From positions 1 through 64,000 of the forward strand of contig JBGVOS010000040.1 of assembly GCA_045126595.1 (NCBI GenBank): a DNA stretch of 64,000 bases, in the 5' to 3' direction. Shown here piece after piece: positions 1-8,414 of this stretch. The notes under the pieces were generated by a model that searched no databases, was not told where the DNA came from, and saw only the letters and a program-made list of their open reading frames with translations. The position numbers and the translations under genes are program-made. Position 1 is the first letter of the stretch. The number at the start of each line of letters is the position of its first letter. The DNA is from UBA1189 sp045126595 (GTDB lineage: Bacteria > Bacteroidota > Bacteroidia > Bacteroidales > Bacteroidaceae).

Positions 1-117
1 ATTTTCCAACGGAGAGATAGCATGATTCAACACCATATTCTTGTAGTTAGCCTCCTCTGTAGCGAGTCTCTCAACTAACTCGTTTGTTGCAATTTCTCTT
101 ATTTCTGCAATTTTCAT
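1..117 (-). CDS. rpmC: 50S ribosomal protein L29 (uL29), C-terminus cut by window edge
   Basis: Structural protein of the large ribosomal subunit, sitting near the exit of the peptide tunnel. Only the first 39 residues are inside the window. They start MKIAEIREIATNELVE and run without a stop to position 1, as expected for the L29 N-terminal helix. The start codon is the ATG complementary to 115-117. The gene follows rplP with a 43-nt gap, the normal S10-operon order. Identity rests on context plus the short translated stretch. Confidence 0.9.
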   Translation of the reverse strand, partial: MKIAEIREIATNELVERLATEEANYKNMVLNHAISPLEN

Positions 118-160
118 AATCTCTACTTTTTAATAAGTTCGTTATTTCTTGTCAAGATTA

Positions 161-586
161 TTACTTAGAGAAGTCGTAATCGCGACGTACTACAAACTTA
201 GTAATGATAGGCAACTTCTGAGCACCGAGACGCAAAGCCTCCTTAGCTACATCGAAGGGTACACCATCAATTGCGATAATCATACGACCCGGAGTTACAG
301 GGGCTACGAAGCCTTCGGGACTACCCTTACCTTTACCCATACGTACATCAGCAGGCTTCTTGGTGATAGGTTTATCCGGGAAAATGCGGATCCATACCTG
401 ACCTTGACGTTGCATGTAACGGGTTACAGCGATACGGCAAGCCTCAATCTGACGGCCGGTAATCCATTTGGTACCCATTGACTTGATTCCAAATGAACCA
501 AAAGCCAACTGGTTACCTCTCTGGGCATTACCCTTAGCAGAGCCTTTCTGGACTCTTCTATATTTAGTCTTTTTCGGTTGTAACAT
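161..586 (-). CDS. rplP: 50S ribosomal protein L16 (uL16)
   Basis: Large-subunit protein contacting 23S rRNA near the A-site tRNA; it is added late in 50S assembly. The 141-residue product has the usual bacterial length. It begins MLQPKKTKYRRVQKG and carries the basic, glycine-rich core typical of L16, including a VRMGKGKGSPEGFVAPV stretch around residues 80-96. It lies 13 nt downstream of rpsC and upstream of rpmC in the S10 operon. No anomaly is visible. Confidence 0.97.
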   Translation of the reverse strand: MLQPKKTKYRRVQKGSAKGNAQRGNQLAFGSFGIKSMGTKWITGRQIEACRIAVTRYMQRQGQVWIRIFPDKPITKKPADVRMGKGKGSPEGFVAPVTPGRMIIAIDGVPFDVAKEALRLGAQKLPIITKFVVRRDYDFSK

Positions 587-599
587 AGTCTTTAATCAA

Positions 600-1313
600 T
601 TAACGATTGTTGTTTTTCTTTTTCTTGAAGTTCTTACCACCGTTACCGCGACCAGACTCCTTAGACTGAACGAAGTTGGGAGCGAAATCACGCTTACCAT
701 ACACTTCGCCACGGCAGATCCATACCTTAACACCGAGGATACCTACCTTTGTCAATGCCTCAGCCTGGCAATAGTCGATATCAGCGCGGAAGGTATGCAG
801 GGGAGTACGACCCTCCTTGTACATCTCAGAACGTGCAATTTCAGCACCGTTGAGACGACCTGAAATCTGAATCTTGATACCCTCAGCGCCCATACGCATC
901 GTGTTGGCAATAGCCATCTTGATAGCACGACGGTATGCAATCTTACCCTCCAACTGACGAGCAATGTTATTTGCTACGATCACGGCATCAAGTTCGGGCT
1001 TCTTAACTTCAAAAATATTGATCTGAACTTCCTTATCGGTAACCTTCTTCAACTCCTCTTTGAGCTTGTCAACTTCCTGTCCACCCTTGCCGATGATCAA
1101 CCCGGGGCGAGCGGTGCATACAGTAATAGTAACAAGCTTCAACGTACGCTCGATTACGATGCGTGAAACGCTGGCCTTAGCCAGACGTGCGTTCAGATAT
1201 TCGCGGATTTTGGTATCTTCTACCAAGCGGTCGCTATACTGTCCGTACCAACTTGAATCCCAACCTCTGATTACACCTAAACGGTTGCTTATTGGATTAA
1301 CTTTCTGTCCCAT
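600..1313 (-). CDS. rpsC: 30S ribosomal protein S3 (uS3)
   Basis: Small-subunit protein at the mRNA entry channel with helicase-like activity together with S4 and S5. The 237-residue protein begins MGQKVNPISNRLG, the normal S3 N-terminus, and has the KH-type RNA-binding signature IIGKGGQEVDKLKEEL near residues 73-88. The C-terminal tail is glycine, lysine and asparagine rich. It is separated from rplV by 2 nt, so the two are probably translationally coupled. Confidence 0.97.
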   Translation of the reverse strand: MGQKVNPISNRLGVIRGWDSSWYGQYSDRLVEDTKIREYLNARLAKASVSRIVIERTLKLVTITVCTARPGLIIGKGGQEVDKLKEELKKVTDKEVQINIFEVKKPELDAVIVANNIARQLEGKIAYRRAIKMAIANTMRMGAEGIKIQISGRLNGAEIARSEMYKEGRTPLHTFRADIDYCQAEALTKVGILGVKVWICRGEVYGKRDFAPNFVQSKESGRGNGGKNFKKKKNNNR

Positions 1314-1315
1314 CT

Positions 1316-1726
1316 TTAATCTTGATTTTCATTAGTACTTTTAGTATCAACGAACAAAGTCACGTGGTTTGAACGCTTGCGAATACGATAACCTCTACCC
1401 TGGGGTGCGGGACGCATACGCTTCAGCGTAGCAGCACCATCTACAAAAATCTTGGTAACGAACAATTCGCCAGCCTCGGCCTTACGTTCGTTCTTCTGTT
1501 CCCAGTTAGCGATAGCAGAGCGCAACAGCTTCTCTACATCTGCTGAAGCTGCCTTTGTAGAGAACTTCAACACACCGAGCGCACGATTCACCTCCATACC
1601 GCGAATCATATCGCATACGAGGCGCATCTTGCGGGGTGATGAAGGTACATTGTTCAACTTCGCAAAATACTGGGTCTTCAAGGCTTCTTTTCTCTTTTCA
1701 GCCGATAAATGTTTTCTTGCTCCCAT
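1316..1726 (-). CDS. rplV: 50S ribosomal protein L22 (uL22)
   Basis: Large-subunit protein lining the nascent peptide tunnel; its beta-hairpin reaches the macrolide-binding region. The 136-residue product has a short basic leader, then NVPSSPRKMRLVCDMIRG, the conserved L22 core start, and ends with the hairpin stretch RMRPAPQGRGYRIRKRSNH. There is no obvious insertion or deletion in the hairpin that would suggest macrolide resistance. It lies between rpsS and rpsC in canonical order. Confidence 0.97.
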   Translation of the reverse strand: MGARKHLSAEKRKEALKTQYFAKLNNVPSSPRKMRLVCDMIRGMEVNRALGVLKFSTKAASADVEKLLRSAIANWEQKNERKAEAGELFVTKIFVDGAATLKRMRPAPQGRGYRIRKRSNHVTLFVDTKSTNENQD

Positions 1727-1762
1727 TATCTTATTTTATTTTTATACATTAGAATGGCCTGC

Positions 1763-2032
1763 TTATTTCTTACGGTTACCAGAGTGACCACGGAATGTAC
1801 GTGTGGGTGCGAATTCGCCCAACTTGTGACCTACCATGTTTTCTGTAACATAAACAGGGATAAAATTCTTTCCGTTATGAACTGCAATTGTGTGTCCAAC
1901 GAAGTCAGGTGAAATCACCGAAGCACGGGCCCAAGTCTTCACAACAGACTTCTTGCCACTTTCATTCATTGAGAGCACCTTCTTCTCAAGCGATACGTTA
2001 ATATACGGACCTTTTTTTAATGAACGACTCAT
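1763..2032 (-). CDS. rpsS: 30S ribosomal protein S19 (uS19)
   Basis: Small-subunit head protein that forms a complex with S13 and contacts 16S rRNA near the decoding region. The 89-residue length is typical. It begins MSRSLKKGPYINVSLEKKV, and the C-terminus has KLGEFAPTRTFRGHSG, the family signature. Gaps of 23 nt to rplB and 36 nt to rplV fit one operon. Nothing unusual is seen. Confidence 0.97.
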   Translation of the reverse strand: MSRSLKKGPYINVSLEKKVLSMNESGKKSVVKTWARASVISPDFVGHTIAVHNGKNFIPVYVTENMVGHKLGEFAPTRTFRGHSGNRKK

Positions 2033-2055
2033 AATTTACTCAAGTTTACTAGTTA

Positions 2056-2877
2056 TTACTTTCTTCTCTCAATGATATACTTAGAAGAGTGCTTCTTCGG
2101 AGCTCTTGTCTTCAAGCCCTTAGCATACAAGCCCTTACGTGAACGAGGATGACCTCCAGACTGACGGCCTTCACCACCACCCATGGGGTGATCAACAGGG
2201 TTCATAACAACACCACGGTTGTGAGGACGACGACCGAACCAACGAGTGCGACCAGCCTTACCTGAGCTCTCGAGTGCGTGGTCAGAGTTACCTACGCTAC
2301 CGATAGTAGCCTTGGCTGCGCTCAGCACCTTACGCAACTCACCCGAGGGGAGCTTGATTACGCAGTAATCACCCTCACGAGAAGTCAACTGAGCAAAGTT
2401 ACCTGCAGATCTTACGAGCACTGCGCCCTGACCAGGACGGAGCTCGATGTTGTGTACCACGGTACCTACAGGGATATTCTTGAGCGGGAGTGCATTACCT
2501 ATCTCAGGGGCTGCATTCTCACCAGAAACGAGTGTCATACCAACTTGCAATCCGTTAGGAGCAATGATATATCTCTTTTCACCATCAGCGTAGAACAACA
2601 GAGCGATACGAGCCGAACGGTTCGGATCGTATTCAATTGTCTTAACCACTGCGGGAACACCGTCTTTCTCTCTCTTGAAGTCGATGAATCTGAATTTTCT
2701 CTTGTGACCGCCACCCATGTAACGCATGGTCATCTTACCAACGTTGTTACGGCCGCCGGTTGAGTTCTTACCACATACAAGAGATTTTTCTGGTACCGAT
2801 GCAGTAATCTCTTCGAAGGTACCAATAGCTTTGTGTCTCTGCCCCGGTGTTGTGGGCTTAAATGTACGTACTGCCAT
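2056..2877 (-). CDS. rplB: 50S ribosomal protein L2 (uL2)
   Basis: Large-subunit protein needed for subunit association and for peptidyl-transferase centre structure. The 273-residue product is full length. It starts MAVRTFKPTTPGQRHK and carries the C-terminal signature GVVMNPVDHPMGGGEGR, which includes the histidine implicated in peptidyl transfer in this family. It is spaced 5 nt from rplW and continues the S10 order. Confidence 0.97.
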   Translation of the reverse strand: MAVRTFKPTTPGQRHKAIGTFEEITASVPEKSLVCGKNSTGGRNNVGKMTMRYMGGGHKRKFRFIDFKREKDGVPAVVKTIEYDPNRSARIALLFYADGEKRYIIAPNGLQVGMTLVSGENAAPEIGNALPLKNIPVGTVVHNIELRPGQGAVLVRSAGNFAQLTSREGDYCVIKLPSGELRKVLSAAKATIGSVGNSDHALESSGKAGRTRWFGRRPHNRGVVMNPVDHPMGGGEGRQSGGHPRSRKGLYAKGLKTRAPKKHSSKYIIERRK

Positions 2878-2882
2878 TTCTA

Positions 2883-3173
2883 TTAAATATTGCTATAAAA
2901 ATCAATTGTGTCGCCATCCTTGAGAGTTACGATTGCTTTCTTGTAAGCATTTGTACGACCCTTCAAGAGGCCTGACTTTGTCCAACGTGCCTTATTCTTA
3001 CCGGCATAACGGATTGTATTTACATCTACAACCGTTACATTGTACAAAGCCTCTACTTCGTTCTTAATCTCCACTTTGTTTGCTTCAGGACTTACAATGA
3101 ATCCGAAACGATTTGACTTCTCAGTGATAGAAGTCATCTTCTCAGTTACTAAAGGTTTAACGATAATACCCAT
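2883..3173 (-). CDS. rplW: 50S ribosomal protein L23 (uL23)
   Basis: Large-subunit protein at the tunnel exit that provides the docking site for trigger factor and SRP. The 96-residue product begins MGIIVKPLVTEKMTSITEK and contains VNTIRYAGKNKARWTKSG, matching the L23 rRNA-binding loop. It sits 3 nt after rplD and 5 nt before rplB, consistent with tight co-translation. Confidence 0.96.
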   Translation of the reverse strand: MGIIVKPLVTEKMTSITEKSNRFGFIVSPEANKVEIKNEVEALYNVTVVDVNTIRYAGKNKARWTKSGLLKGRTNAYKKAIVTLKDGDTIDFYSNI

Positions 3174-3176
3174 TTT

Positions 3177-3815
3177 TTAAGCCTCCTTATTCATTAAAGT
3201 TCCTTCGATAACAGCCAGCGCACTTTCAGTTACAACCATAGCGTCTGCATTCAATACTTGGTATGTATTCACAGCAGATGCTACAGCCATATCCTGACGC
3301 TGTATGTTACGTGCTGACAAATATACGTTTTTATTTGCTTCTGCCAAAACCATAAGCAACTTTTTATCAGCCACTTTGAGGTTTTTCAGCAATTCTACGT
3401 ACTGCTTGGTCTTGGGAGCCTCGAAATTGAAATCTTCAACTACCAAAAGAGCGTTCTCCTGAGCCTTATAAGCCAATGCAGACTTACGAGCCAAGTTCTT
3501 CACTTTCTTGTTCAATTTGAAGCCATAATCACGGGGTTGGGGACCGAATACACGGGCACCACCTACCAATACAGGAGAGTTGATATCACCACGACGAGCG
3601 CCGCCGCCACCCTTCTGACGACCGAGCTTACGTGTTGAACCTGAAATCTCACTTCTTTCTTTTGACTTATGAGTACCCTGACGCTGGTTAGCCATATACT
3701 GCTTTACATCCAAGTAGATGGCGTGATCATTGGGCTCAATGCCGAAGATAGCATCGTTCAATACGACCTTTCTTCCGGTGTCTTCACCTTTAATGTTATA
3801 TACGCTAACTTCCAT
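3177..3815 (-). CDS. rplD: 50S ribosomal protein L4 (uL4)
   Basis: Large-subunit protein whose extended loop lines the peptide tunnel. In E. coli L4 also represses the S10 operon; whether that holds here cannot be read from this sequence. The product has 212 residues, begins MEVSVYNIKGEDTGRKVVL and has the loop signature LGRQKGGGGARRGD near residues 64-77. The start codon overlaps the stop codon of rplC by one base, so translational coupling is likely. Confidence 0.96.
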   Translation of the reverse strand: MEVSVYNIKGEDTGRKVVLNDAIFGIEPNDHAIYLDVKQYMANQRQGTHKSKERSEISGSTRKLGRQKGGGGARRGDINSPVLVGGARVFGPQPRDYGFKLNKKVKNLARKSALAYKAQENALLVVEDFNFEAPKTKQYVELLKNLKVADKKLLMVLAEANKNVYLSARNIQRQDMAVASAVNTYQVLNADAMVVTESALAVIEGTLMNKEA

Positions 3816-4432
3816 TATTTCTCAACAATTACGATTGAACCATTGTAACCGGGAACAGAACCCTTCACTACGAGGAGGTTGTTCTCAGGAATTACCTTAA
3901 TCACTTGCAGGTTATGGATTGTAACACGCTCGTTACCCATGTGACCGGCCATACGCATGCCCTTGAATACCTTTGCGGGGTATGAACAAGCACCGATAGA
4001 ACCCGGTTTACGAGCACGATTGTGCTGACCGTGAGTAGTCTGACCTACACCACCGAAACCATGTCTTTTAACAACGCCTTGGAAGCCCTTACCCTTTGAT
4101 GTGCCCACTACAGATACATAATCAGCATCAGCGAACAGATCTACGGTGATAACGTCACCCAAGTTGTACTCTGTCTCAAAATTCTTGAACTCGGCCAAGT
4201 GTCTCTTGGGAGTTACACCAGCTTTCTTGAAGTGGCCCATGAGAGGAGCGCTTGTGTGCTTCTCCTTCTTGTCCTGGAAGCCTACCTGTACGGCAGCATA
4301 GCCATCCTTCTCAACACTCTTTACCTGTGTAACTGTACAAGGACCTACTTCGATAACAGTGCATGGAACATTCTTACCATCGGCACTGAAAACGGATGTC
4401 ATTCCGATTTTTTTTCCTAATAATCCTGGCAT
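3815..4432 (-). CDS. rplC: 50S ribosomal protein L3 (uL3)
   Basis: Early-binding large-subunit protein close to the peptidyl-transferase centre. The 205-residue protein begins MPGLLGKKIGMTSVF and contains the conserved motif KGKGFQGVVKRHGFGG near residues 113-128, followed by GSIGACSYPAKVFKGMRMAGHMG. It lies 30 nt downstream of rpsJ and overlaps rplD by one base. Confidence 0.97.
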   Translation of the reverse strand: MPGLLGKKIGMTSVFSADGKNVPCTVIEVGPCTVTQVKSVEKDGYAAVQVGFQDKKEKHTSAPLMGHFKKAGVTPKRHLAEFKNFETEYNLGDVITVDLFADADYVSVVGTSKGKGFQGVVKRHGFGGVGQTTHGQHNRARKPGSIGACSYPAKVFKGMRMAGHMGNERVTIHNLQVIKVIPENNLLVVKGSVPGYNGSIVIVEK

Positions 4433-4462
4433 TTCAGTTAAATTTTAAATTGTTTGTTTTAA

Positions 4463-4768
4463 TCACACTTTGATTTCTACTTCCACTCCACTGGGCAACT
4501 CGAGCTTCATGAGCGCATCAACGGTCTTAGCTGTAGAGCTATAGATGTCGATGAGTCTCTTGTAAGAAGAGAGTTGGAACTGTTCACGTGACTTCTTGTT
4601 TACGAAAGTCGAACGGTTTACTGTAAAGATTCTCTTGTGTGTAGGCAAGGGGATAGGACCGCTAACGATAGCACCTGTAGCCTTCACAGTCTTTACGATC
4701 TTCTCAGCTGACTTGTCAACCAAGTTGTGGTCGTAAGATTTCAGTTTAATTCTAATTTTTTGACTCAT
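4463..4768 (-). CDS. rpsJ: 30S ribosomal protein S10 (uS10)
   Basis: Small-subunit head protein; as NusE its homologue also couples ribosomes to transcription antitermination. The 101-residue protein has normal length, starts MSQKIRIKLKSYDHNLVD and carries IPLPTHKRIFTVNRS, the S10 loop signature. It is separated from fusA by 85 nt containing a hairpin (4809-4838), so an internal transcription step is possible here. Confidence 0.97.
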   Translation of the reverse strand: MSQKIRIKLKSYDHNLVDKSAEKIVKTVKATGAIVSGPIPLPTHKRIFTVNRSTFVNKKSREQFQLSSYKRLIDIYSSTAKTVDALMKLELPSGVEVEIKV

Positions 4769-4808
4769 TAGTGTTTTAAGTTAATAATTATATAATATAA
4801 TAAGGAAT

Positions 4809-4838
4809 GGCCGATTAAGAGTCATTCGCTAATCGGCC
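4809..4838 (-). terminator. Hairpin between fusA and rpsJ
   Basis: A perfect 9-bp stem (GGCCGATTA / TAATCGGCC) with a 12-nt loop lies just after the fusA stop codon. Read on the minus strand it is followed by ATTCCTTATTA, which is only weakly T-rich. It could be a partial terminator or an RNA processing site separating the str and S10 halves. Which of these applies is inference. Confidence 0.5.
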
Positions 4839-4853
4839 TTTCCATTTTCATTT

Positions 4854-6971
4854 TTATACGAGGTCTGCACGTCCACCGTTCTCTTCGAGCACGGCCTTTG
4901 CAATCTGACGGCTTACTGCTGCGTGATGGTCGTAAGTCATGGTTGATGTAGCGCGACCAGAGGTGATGCTACGGAGAGCGGTTACATAACCGAACATCTC
5001 TGCCAAGGGCACCTTAGCCTTTACTACACGAGCGCCTGAACGGCTGCTCTCCATACCCTCTACCTGACCGCGACGCTTGTTCAGGTCACCGATAACGTCA
5101 CCCATGTTCTCCTCGGGAGTAACAACCTCGAGACGCATGATGGGCTCCATGATCTGAGGAGCAGCCTTAGCGCATGCATTCTTGAAGGCCTGGATAGCGC
5201 AGATTTCGAATGACAGCTGGTCAGAGTCTACGGGGTGGAATGAACCATCGACGAGAGTAACCTTGAGTGAATCGAGGGGATAGCCACCGAGGATACCGTT
5301 ACGCATAGCGGTCTGGAAGCCCTTCTGTACGGCGGGGATGAATTCGCTAGGAACGTTACCACCCTTCACCTCATTCACGAACTGAAGACCACCCTGTGTC
5401 CAATCCTCATCAACGGGACCAACCTTAACGATGATATCAGCGAACTTACCGCGACCACCTGACTGCTTCTTGTAAACCTCACGGAGCTCAACAGTCTGAG
5501 AGATTGCCTCCTTGTAGCTAACCTGGGGACGACCCTGGTTACACTCTACGTTGAACTCGCGCTTGAGACGGTCGATGATGATATCCAAGTGGAGCTCACC
5601 CATACCAGAGATTACGGTCTGACCAGTCTGCTCGTCGGTCTTAACGGTAAATGTGGGGTCCTCCTCGGCGAGCTTAGCCAAGCCGTTAGAGAGCTTGTCC
5701 ACATCCTTCTGAGACTTGGGCTCTACAGCGATACCGATAACGGGATCGGGGAAGTCCATAGACTCGAGCATTACAGAGAGTGACTCATCGCAAAGAGTAT
5801 CACCAGTGCGGATATCCTTGAAACCTACACCAGCACCGATATCACCGGCAGCGATGCAGTCAACGGGAGTCTGCTTGTTCGAGAACATCTGGAAGATACG
5901 TGATACGCGCTCCTTCTTACCAGAACGGGGGTTGTAAACGTATGAACCAGCGGTTACGCAACCAGAGTATACGCGGAAGAATACCAAACGACCTACATAG
6001 GGGTCAACGGCAATCTTAAATGCGAGGGCTGTGGTTTTCTCATCCTCCTGAGTCTTGAGCTCTACCACGTCACCAGTAGAAGAGTCTGTGCACTCTACAG
6101 TAGGCTGGTCGATGGGTGAAGGCAAGAATGCGCAAACGTAGTCAAGCAAGGTCTGTACGCCCTTGTTCTTGAATGAAGAACCGCAGAGCATCGGAACGAG
6201 CTCCATCTTCAAGCAACCGATACGAGCACACTTGATGATCTCCTCCTCAGTTACTGAATCGGGATCGTCGAGGTACTTCATCATCACCTCGTCGTCGAAC
6301 TCAGCTACCTTGTCGAGCAAGTTCTCACGCCATTTGATAGCCTCATCCATCATGTCAGCGGGAATCTCCTCTACAGAGTAGTCAGCACCCATGGTTTCAT
6401 CGTGCCAGAGGATAGCCTTCATCTTGATAAGGTCAACTACACCCTTAAAGTTGAACTCAGCACCGATAGGAATTACAACGGGGCAAGGATTAGCACCGAG
6501 AACGGTCTTCATCTGGTTTACCACGCTGTAGAAGTCAGCACCCTGACGGTCCATCTTATTTACATAAGCGATACGGGGTACGTTGTACTTATCAGCCTGA
6601 CGCCATACAGTCTCCGACTGGGGCTCTACACCACCTACTGCACAGTAAGCAGCAACAGCACCATCAAGGATACGCAAGCAACGCTCTACCTCAGCGGTAA
6701 AGTCAACGTGTCCCGGGGTGTCGATAAGGTTGATCTTGTACTGAGTACCATTCCATTTCCAACGAGTGGTAGTAGCAGCCGATGTGATAGTGATACCACG
6801 CTCCTGCTCCTGAGCCATCCAGTCCATGGTAGCTGCACCATCGTGCACCTCACCAATCTTGTGAGTCAGACCGGTATAGAAAAGGATACGCTCTGATGTG
6901 GTAGTCTTACCAGCATCGATGTGCGCCATGATACCGATATTTCTCGTCAGTGATAAATCTTGTTTTGCCAT
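4854..6971 (-). CDS. fusA: Elongation factor G
   Basis: Translational GTPase that moves tRNAs and mRNA through the ribosome and, with RRF, recycles ribosomes. The 705-residue protein is full length. Visible GTPase motifs are AHIDAGKTTTSERI (G1, residues about 16-29), DTPGHVDF (G3, about 83-90) and NKMDRQGADF (G4, about 137-146). The C-terminal domains IV-V include YPLDSLKVTLVDGSFHPVDS. It follows rpsG by 32 nt. As usual in Bacteroidetes no tuf gene follows it. Confidence 0.97.
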   Translation of the reverse strand: MAKQDLSLTRNIGIMAHIDAGKTTTSERILFYTGLTHKIGEVHDGAATMDWMAQEQERGITITSAATTTRWKWNGTQYKINLIDTPGHVDFTAEVERCLRILDGAVAAYCAVGGVEPQSETVWRQADKYNVPRIAYVNKMDRQGADFYSVVNQMKTVLGANPCPVVIPIGAEFNFKGVVDLIKMKAILWHDETMGADYSVEEIPADMMDEAIKWRENLLDKVAEFDDEVMMKYLDDPDSVTEEEIIKCARIGCLKMELVPMLCGSSFKNKGVQTLLDYVCAFLPSPIDQPTVECTDSSTGDVVELKTQEDEKTTALAFKIAVDPYVGRLVFFRVYSGCVTAGSYVYNPRSGKKERVSRIFQMFSNKQTPVDCIAAGDIGAGVGFKDIRTGDTLCDESLSVMLESMDFPDPVIGIAVEPKSQKDVDKLSNGLAKLAEEDPTFTVKTDEQTGQTVISGMGELHLDIIIDRLKREFNVECNQGRPQVSYKEAISQTVELREVYKKQSGGRGKFADIIVKVGPVDEDWTQGGLQFVNEVKGGNVPSEFIPAVQKGFQTAMRNGILGGYPLDSLKVTLVDGSFHPVDSDQLSFEICAIQAFKNACAKAAPQIMEPIMRLEVVTPEENMGDVIGDLNKRRGQVEGMESSRSGARVVKAKVPLAEMFGYVTALRSITSGRATSTMTYDHHAAVSRQIAKAVLEENGGRADLV

Positions 6972-7003
6972 TTATAAAACGTATTAAATAGTCCTTACCG
7001 AAA

Positions 7004-7480
7004 TTAGAATCTGAAGTGAGCGAATGCACGGTTAGCCTCAGCCATGCGGTGCATATCCTCCTTACGCTTGAAGGCACCACCCTGGTTGTTGAATGCATCG
7101 AGAATCTCAGAAGAGAGCTTGTCAGCCATGGTCTTACCACCACGCTTGCGAGCGTAGAGGATCATATTCTTCATGCTGATAGACTCCTTACGGTCAGCGC
7201 GGATCTCAGTGGGCACCTGATAGGTAGCACCGCCGATACGACGTGACTTAACCTCAACTTGGGGAGTAATGTTATCAAGGGCTTTCTTCCAGATTTCGAG
7301 AGCAGAGAGCTCAGAATCAGACATTTTTGCCTTCACCTTGTCGAGTGAAGCGTAAAAGATCTCGTAAGAGATGTTCTTCTTACCATCGTACATGAGATGG
7401 TTAACGAACTTAGATACTTTTACATCGTTAAATACGGGATCCGGAAGGACCATACGTTTTTTTGGTTTTGCTTTTCTCAT
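7004..7480 (-). CDS. rpsG: 30S ribosomal protein S7 (uS7)
   Basis: Primary-binding small-subunit protein of the 30S head and E-site. The 158-residue product starts MRKAKPKKRMVLPDPVFND and contains VEVKSRRIGGATYQVPTEIR near residues 76-95, the S7 signature. It is 199 nt downstream of rpsL. That long spacer carries hairpins, and in E. coli the rpsL-rpsG gap is the S7 autoregulatory site, so similar control is possible but unproven. Confidence 0.97.
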   Translation of the reverse strand: MRKAKPKKRMVLPDPVFNDVKVSKFVNHLMYDGKKNISYEIFYASLDKVKAKMSDSELSALEIWKKALDNITPQVEVKSRRIGGATYQVPTEIRADRKESISMKNMILYARKRGGKTMADKLSSEILDAFNNQGGAFKRKEDMHRMAEANRAFAHFRF

Positions 7481-7619
7481 TTCTTTCTTGAAAAGTTTTT
7501 GTTTTCGTTTGGGGCTGCATTTTTGTTTTCTTCAACACCCACTCTTGGGCATTTACTCAACCTTTATAGCTTATCCAACAAACCAAAACGTAGTTAATTT
7601 ACTGTGTTTTTAAGTTTTG

Positions 7620-7660
7620 AGGGCTTTAACCTCAGACTGCGCACTTACGCAGCCGCGTTG
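7620..7660 (-). promoter_or_regulatory. Structured rpsL-rpsG intercistronic spacer
   Basis: The 199-bp gap 7481-7679 has no convincing gene. On the minus strand it contains CTGCG-taagtg-CGCAG and, just after, TGAGG-N8-CCTCA, two adjacent small hairpins. A leader or S7-binding element is the obvious candidate because the E. coli S7 site lies in the same gap. The rest of the gap is AT-rich with nothing recognised. Confidence 0.3.
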
Positions 7661-7679
7661 ATCAATAAGCTGTTATGGC

Positions 7680-8060
7680 TTACTTCTTAGCTTTGGGGCG
7701 CTTAGCACCGTACTTAGAACGACGCTGGAGACGGTTAGCAACACCGGCGGTATCCAATGTACCACGAACGATGTGATAACGTACACCAGGGAGGTCCTTC
7801 ACACGACCACCGCGTACCAATACGATTGAGTGCTCCTGCAAGTTGTGGCCTTCACCGGGGATGTAAGAGTTAACTTCCTTCTGGTTTGTCAAGCGCACAC
7901 GTGCTACTTTTCTCATTGCTGAGTTAGGCTTCTTAGGTGTAGTTGTGTACACACGAGTGCAAACACCACGACGCTGGGGACAGCTGTCCAAAGCGGGTGA
8001 TTTGCTCTTGTCTGCAAGCACCTGTCTGCCTTTTCTAACTAATTGTTGAATTGTTGGCAT
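7680..8060 (-). CDS. rpsL: 30S ribosomal protein S12 (uS12)
   Basis: Small-subunit protein at the decoding centre. The 126-residue product starts MPTIQQLVRKGRQ and carries TTPKKPNSAMRKVARVRL and GGRVKDLPGVRYH. The lysines whose replacement gives streptomycin resistance in other bacteria (TPKKPNS and GRVKDLPG) are both wild type here. It is the first gene of the operon, about 80 nt downstream of a TAACTTTG promoter element. Confidence 0.97.
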   Translation of the reverse strand: MPTIQQLVRKGRQVLADKSKSPALDSCPQRRGVCTRVYTTTPKKPNSAMRKVARVRLTNQKEVNSYIPGEGHNLQEHSIVLVRGGRVKDLPGVRYHIVRGTLDTAGVANRLQRRSKYGAKRPKAKK

Positions 8061-8142
8061 TTTGTTAATTTTTAATTATTTATAGTTTAATATAGTTGTC
8101 TTTTTCATGCGAGCGGACACAGTCCACTCCATATTCGGGGTG

Positions 8143-8173
8143 CAAAGTTAGTGGTTTTCTTCCGATTGGCCAA
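8143..8173 (-). promoter_or_regulatory. Bacteroidetes-type promoter of the rpsL operon
   Basis: On the minus strand TAACTTTG (8143-8150) matches the Bacteroidetes -7 consensus TAnnTTTG. TTGG (8170-8173) starts 23 nt further upstream, the position expected for the -33 TTTG box. It precedes rpsL with an untranslated leader of about 70 nt. The motif match is seen; activity is inferred. Confidence 0.7.
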
Positions 8174-8271
8174 CTAATCTTGCTATTTTTTTCAAAGAAA
8201 ATGTGTTGTATAACATTTTTAGTCGTAAGTGCATACCTTATAAAACGCAAGAATAAAGCAAAATTCAGCCG

Positions 8272-8300
8272 TGTCATCCTGAGCACAACGAAGAACCTTC
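8272..8300. repeat. Degenerate TGTCATC-family repeat end
   Basis: TGTCATCCTGAGCACAACGAAG matches the left end of the small inverted-repeat elements found at 15974, 27985, 37044 and 62494. No clear partner end is seen downstream, so this is probably a decayed copy. The surrounding 354-bp gap (8061-8414) otherwise holds only the rpsL promoter. Confidence 0.5.
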
Positions 8301-8414
8301 AAGTCGCCGTTAAAGGCAATCCCGTTCAGGACTTACAAAATACAATTGCGAGAAGCTTCACGCTGTTCAGCATGCATAGGTCTTTGAGCAGCACCTATAT
8401 ACTACCTTATTATA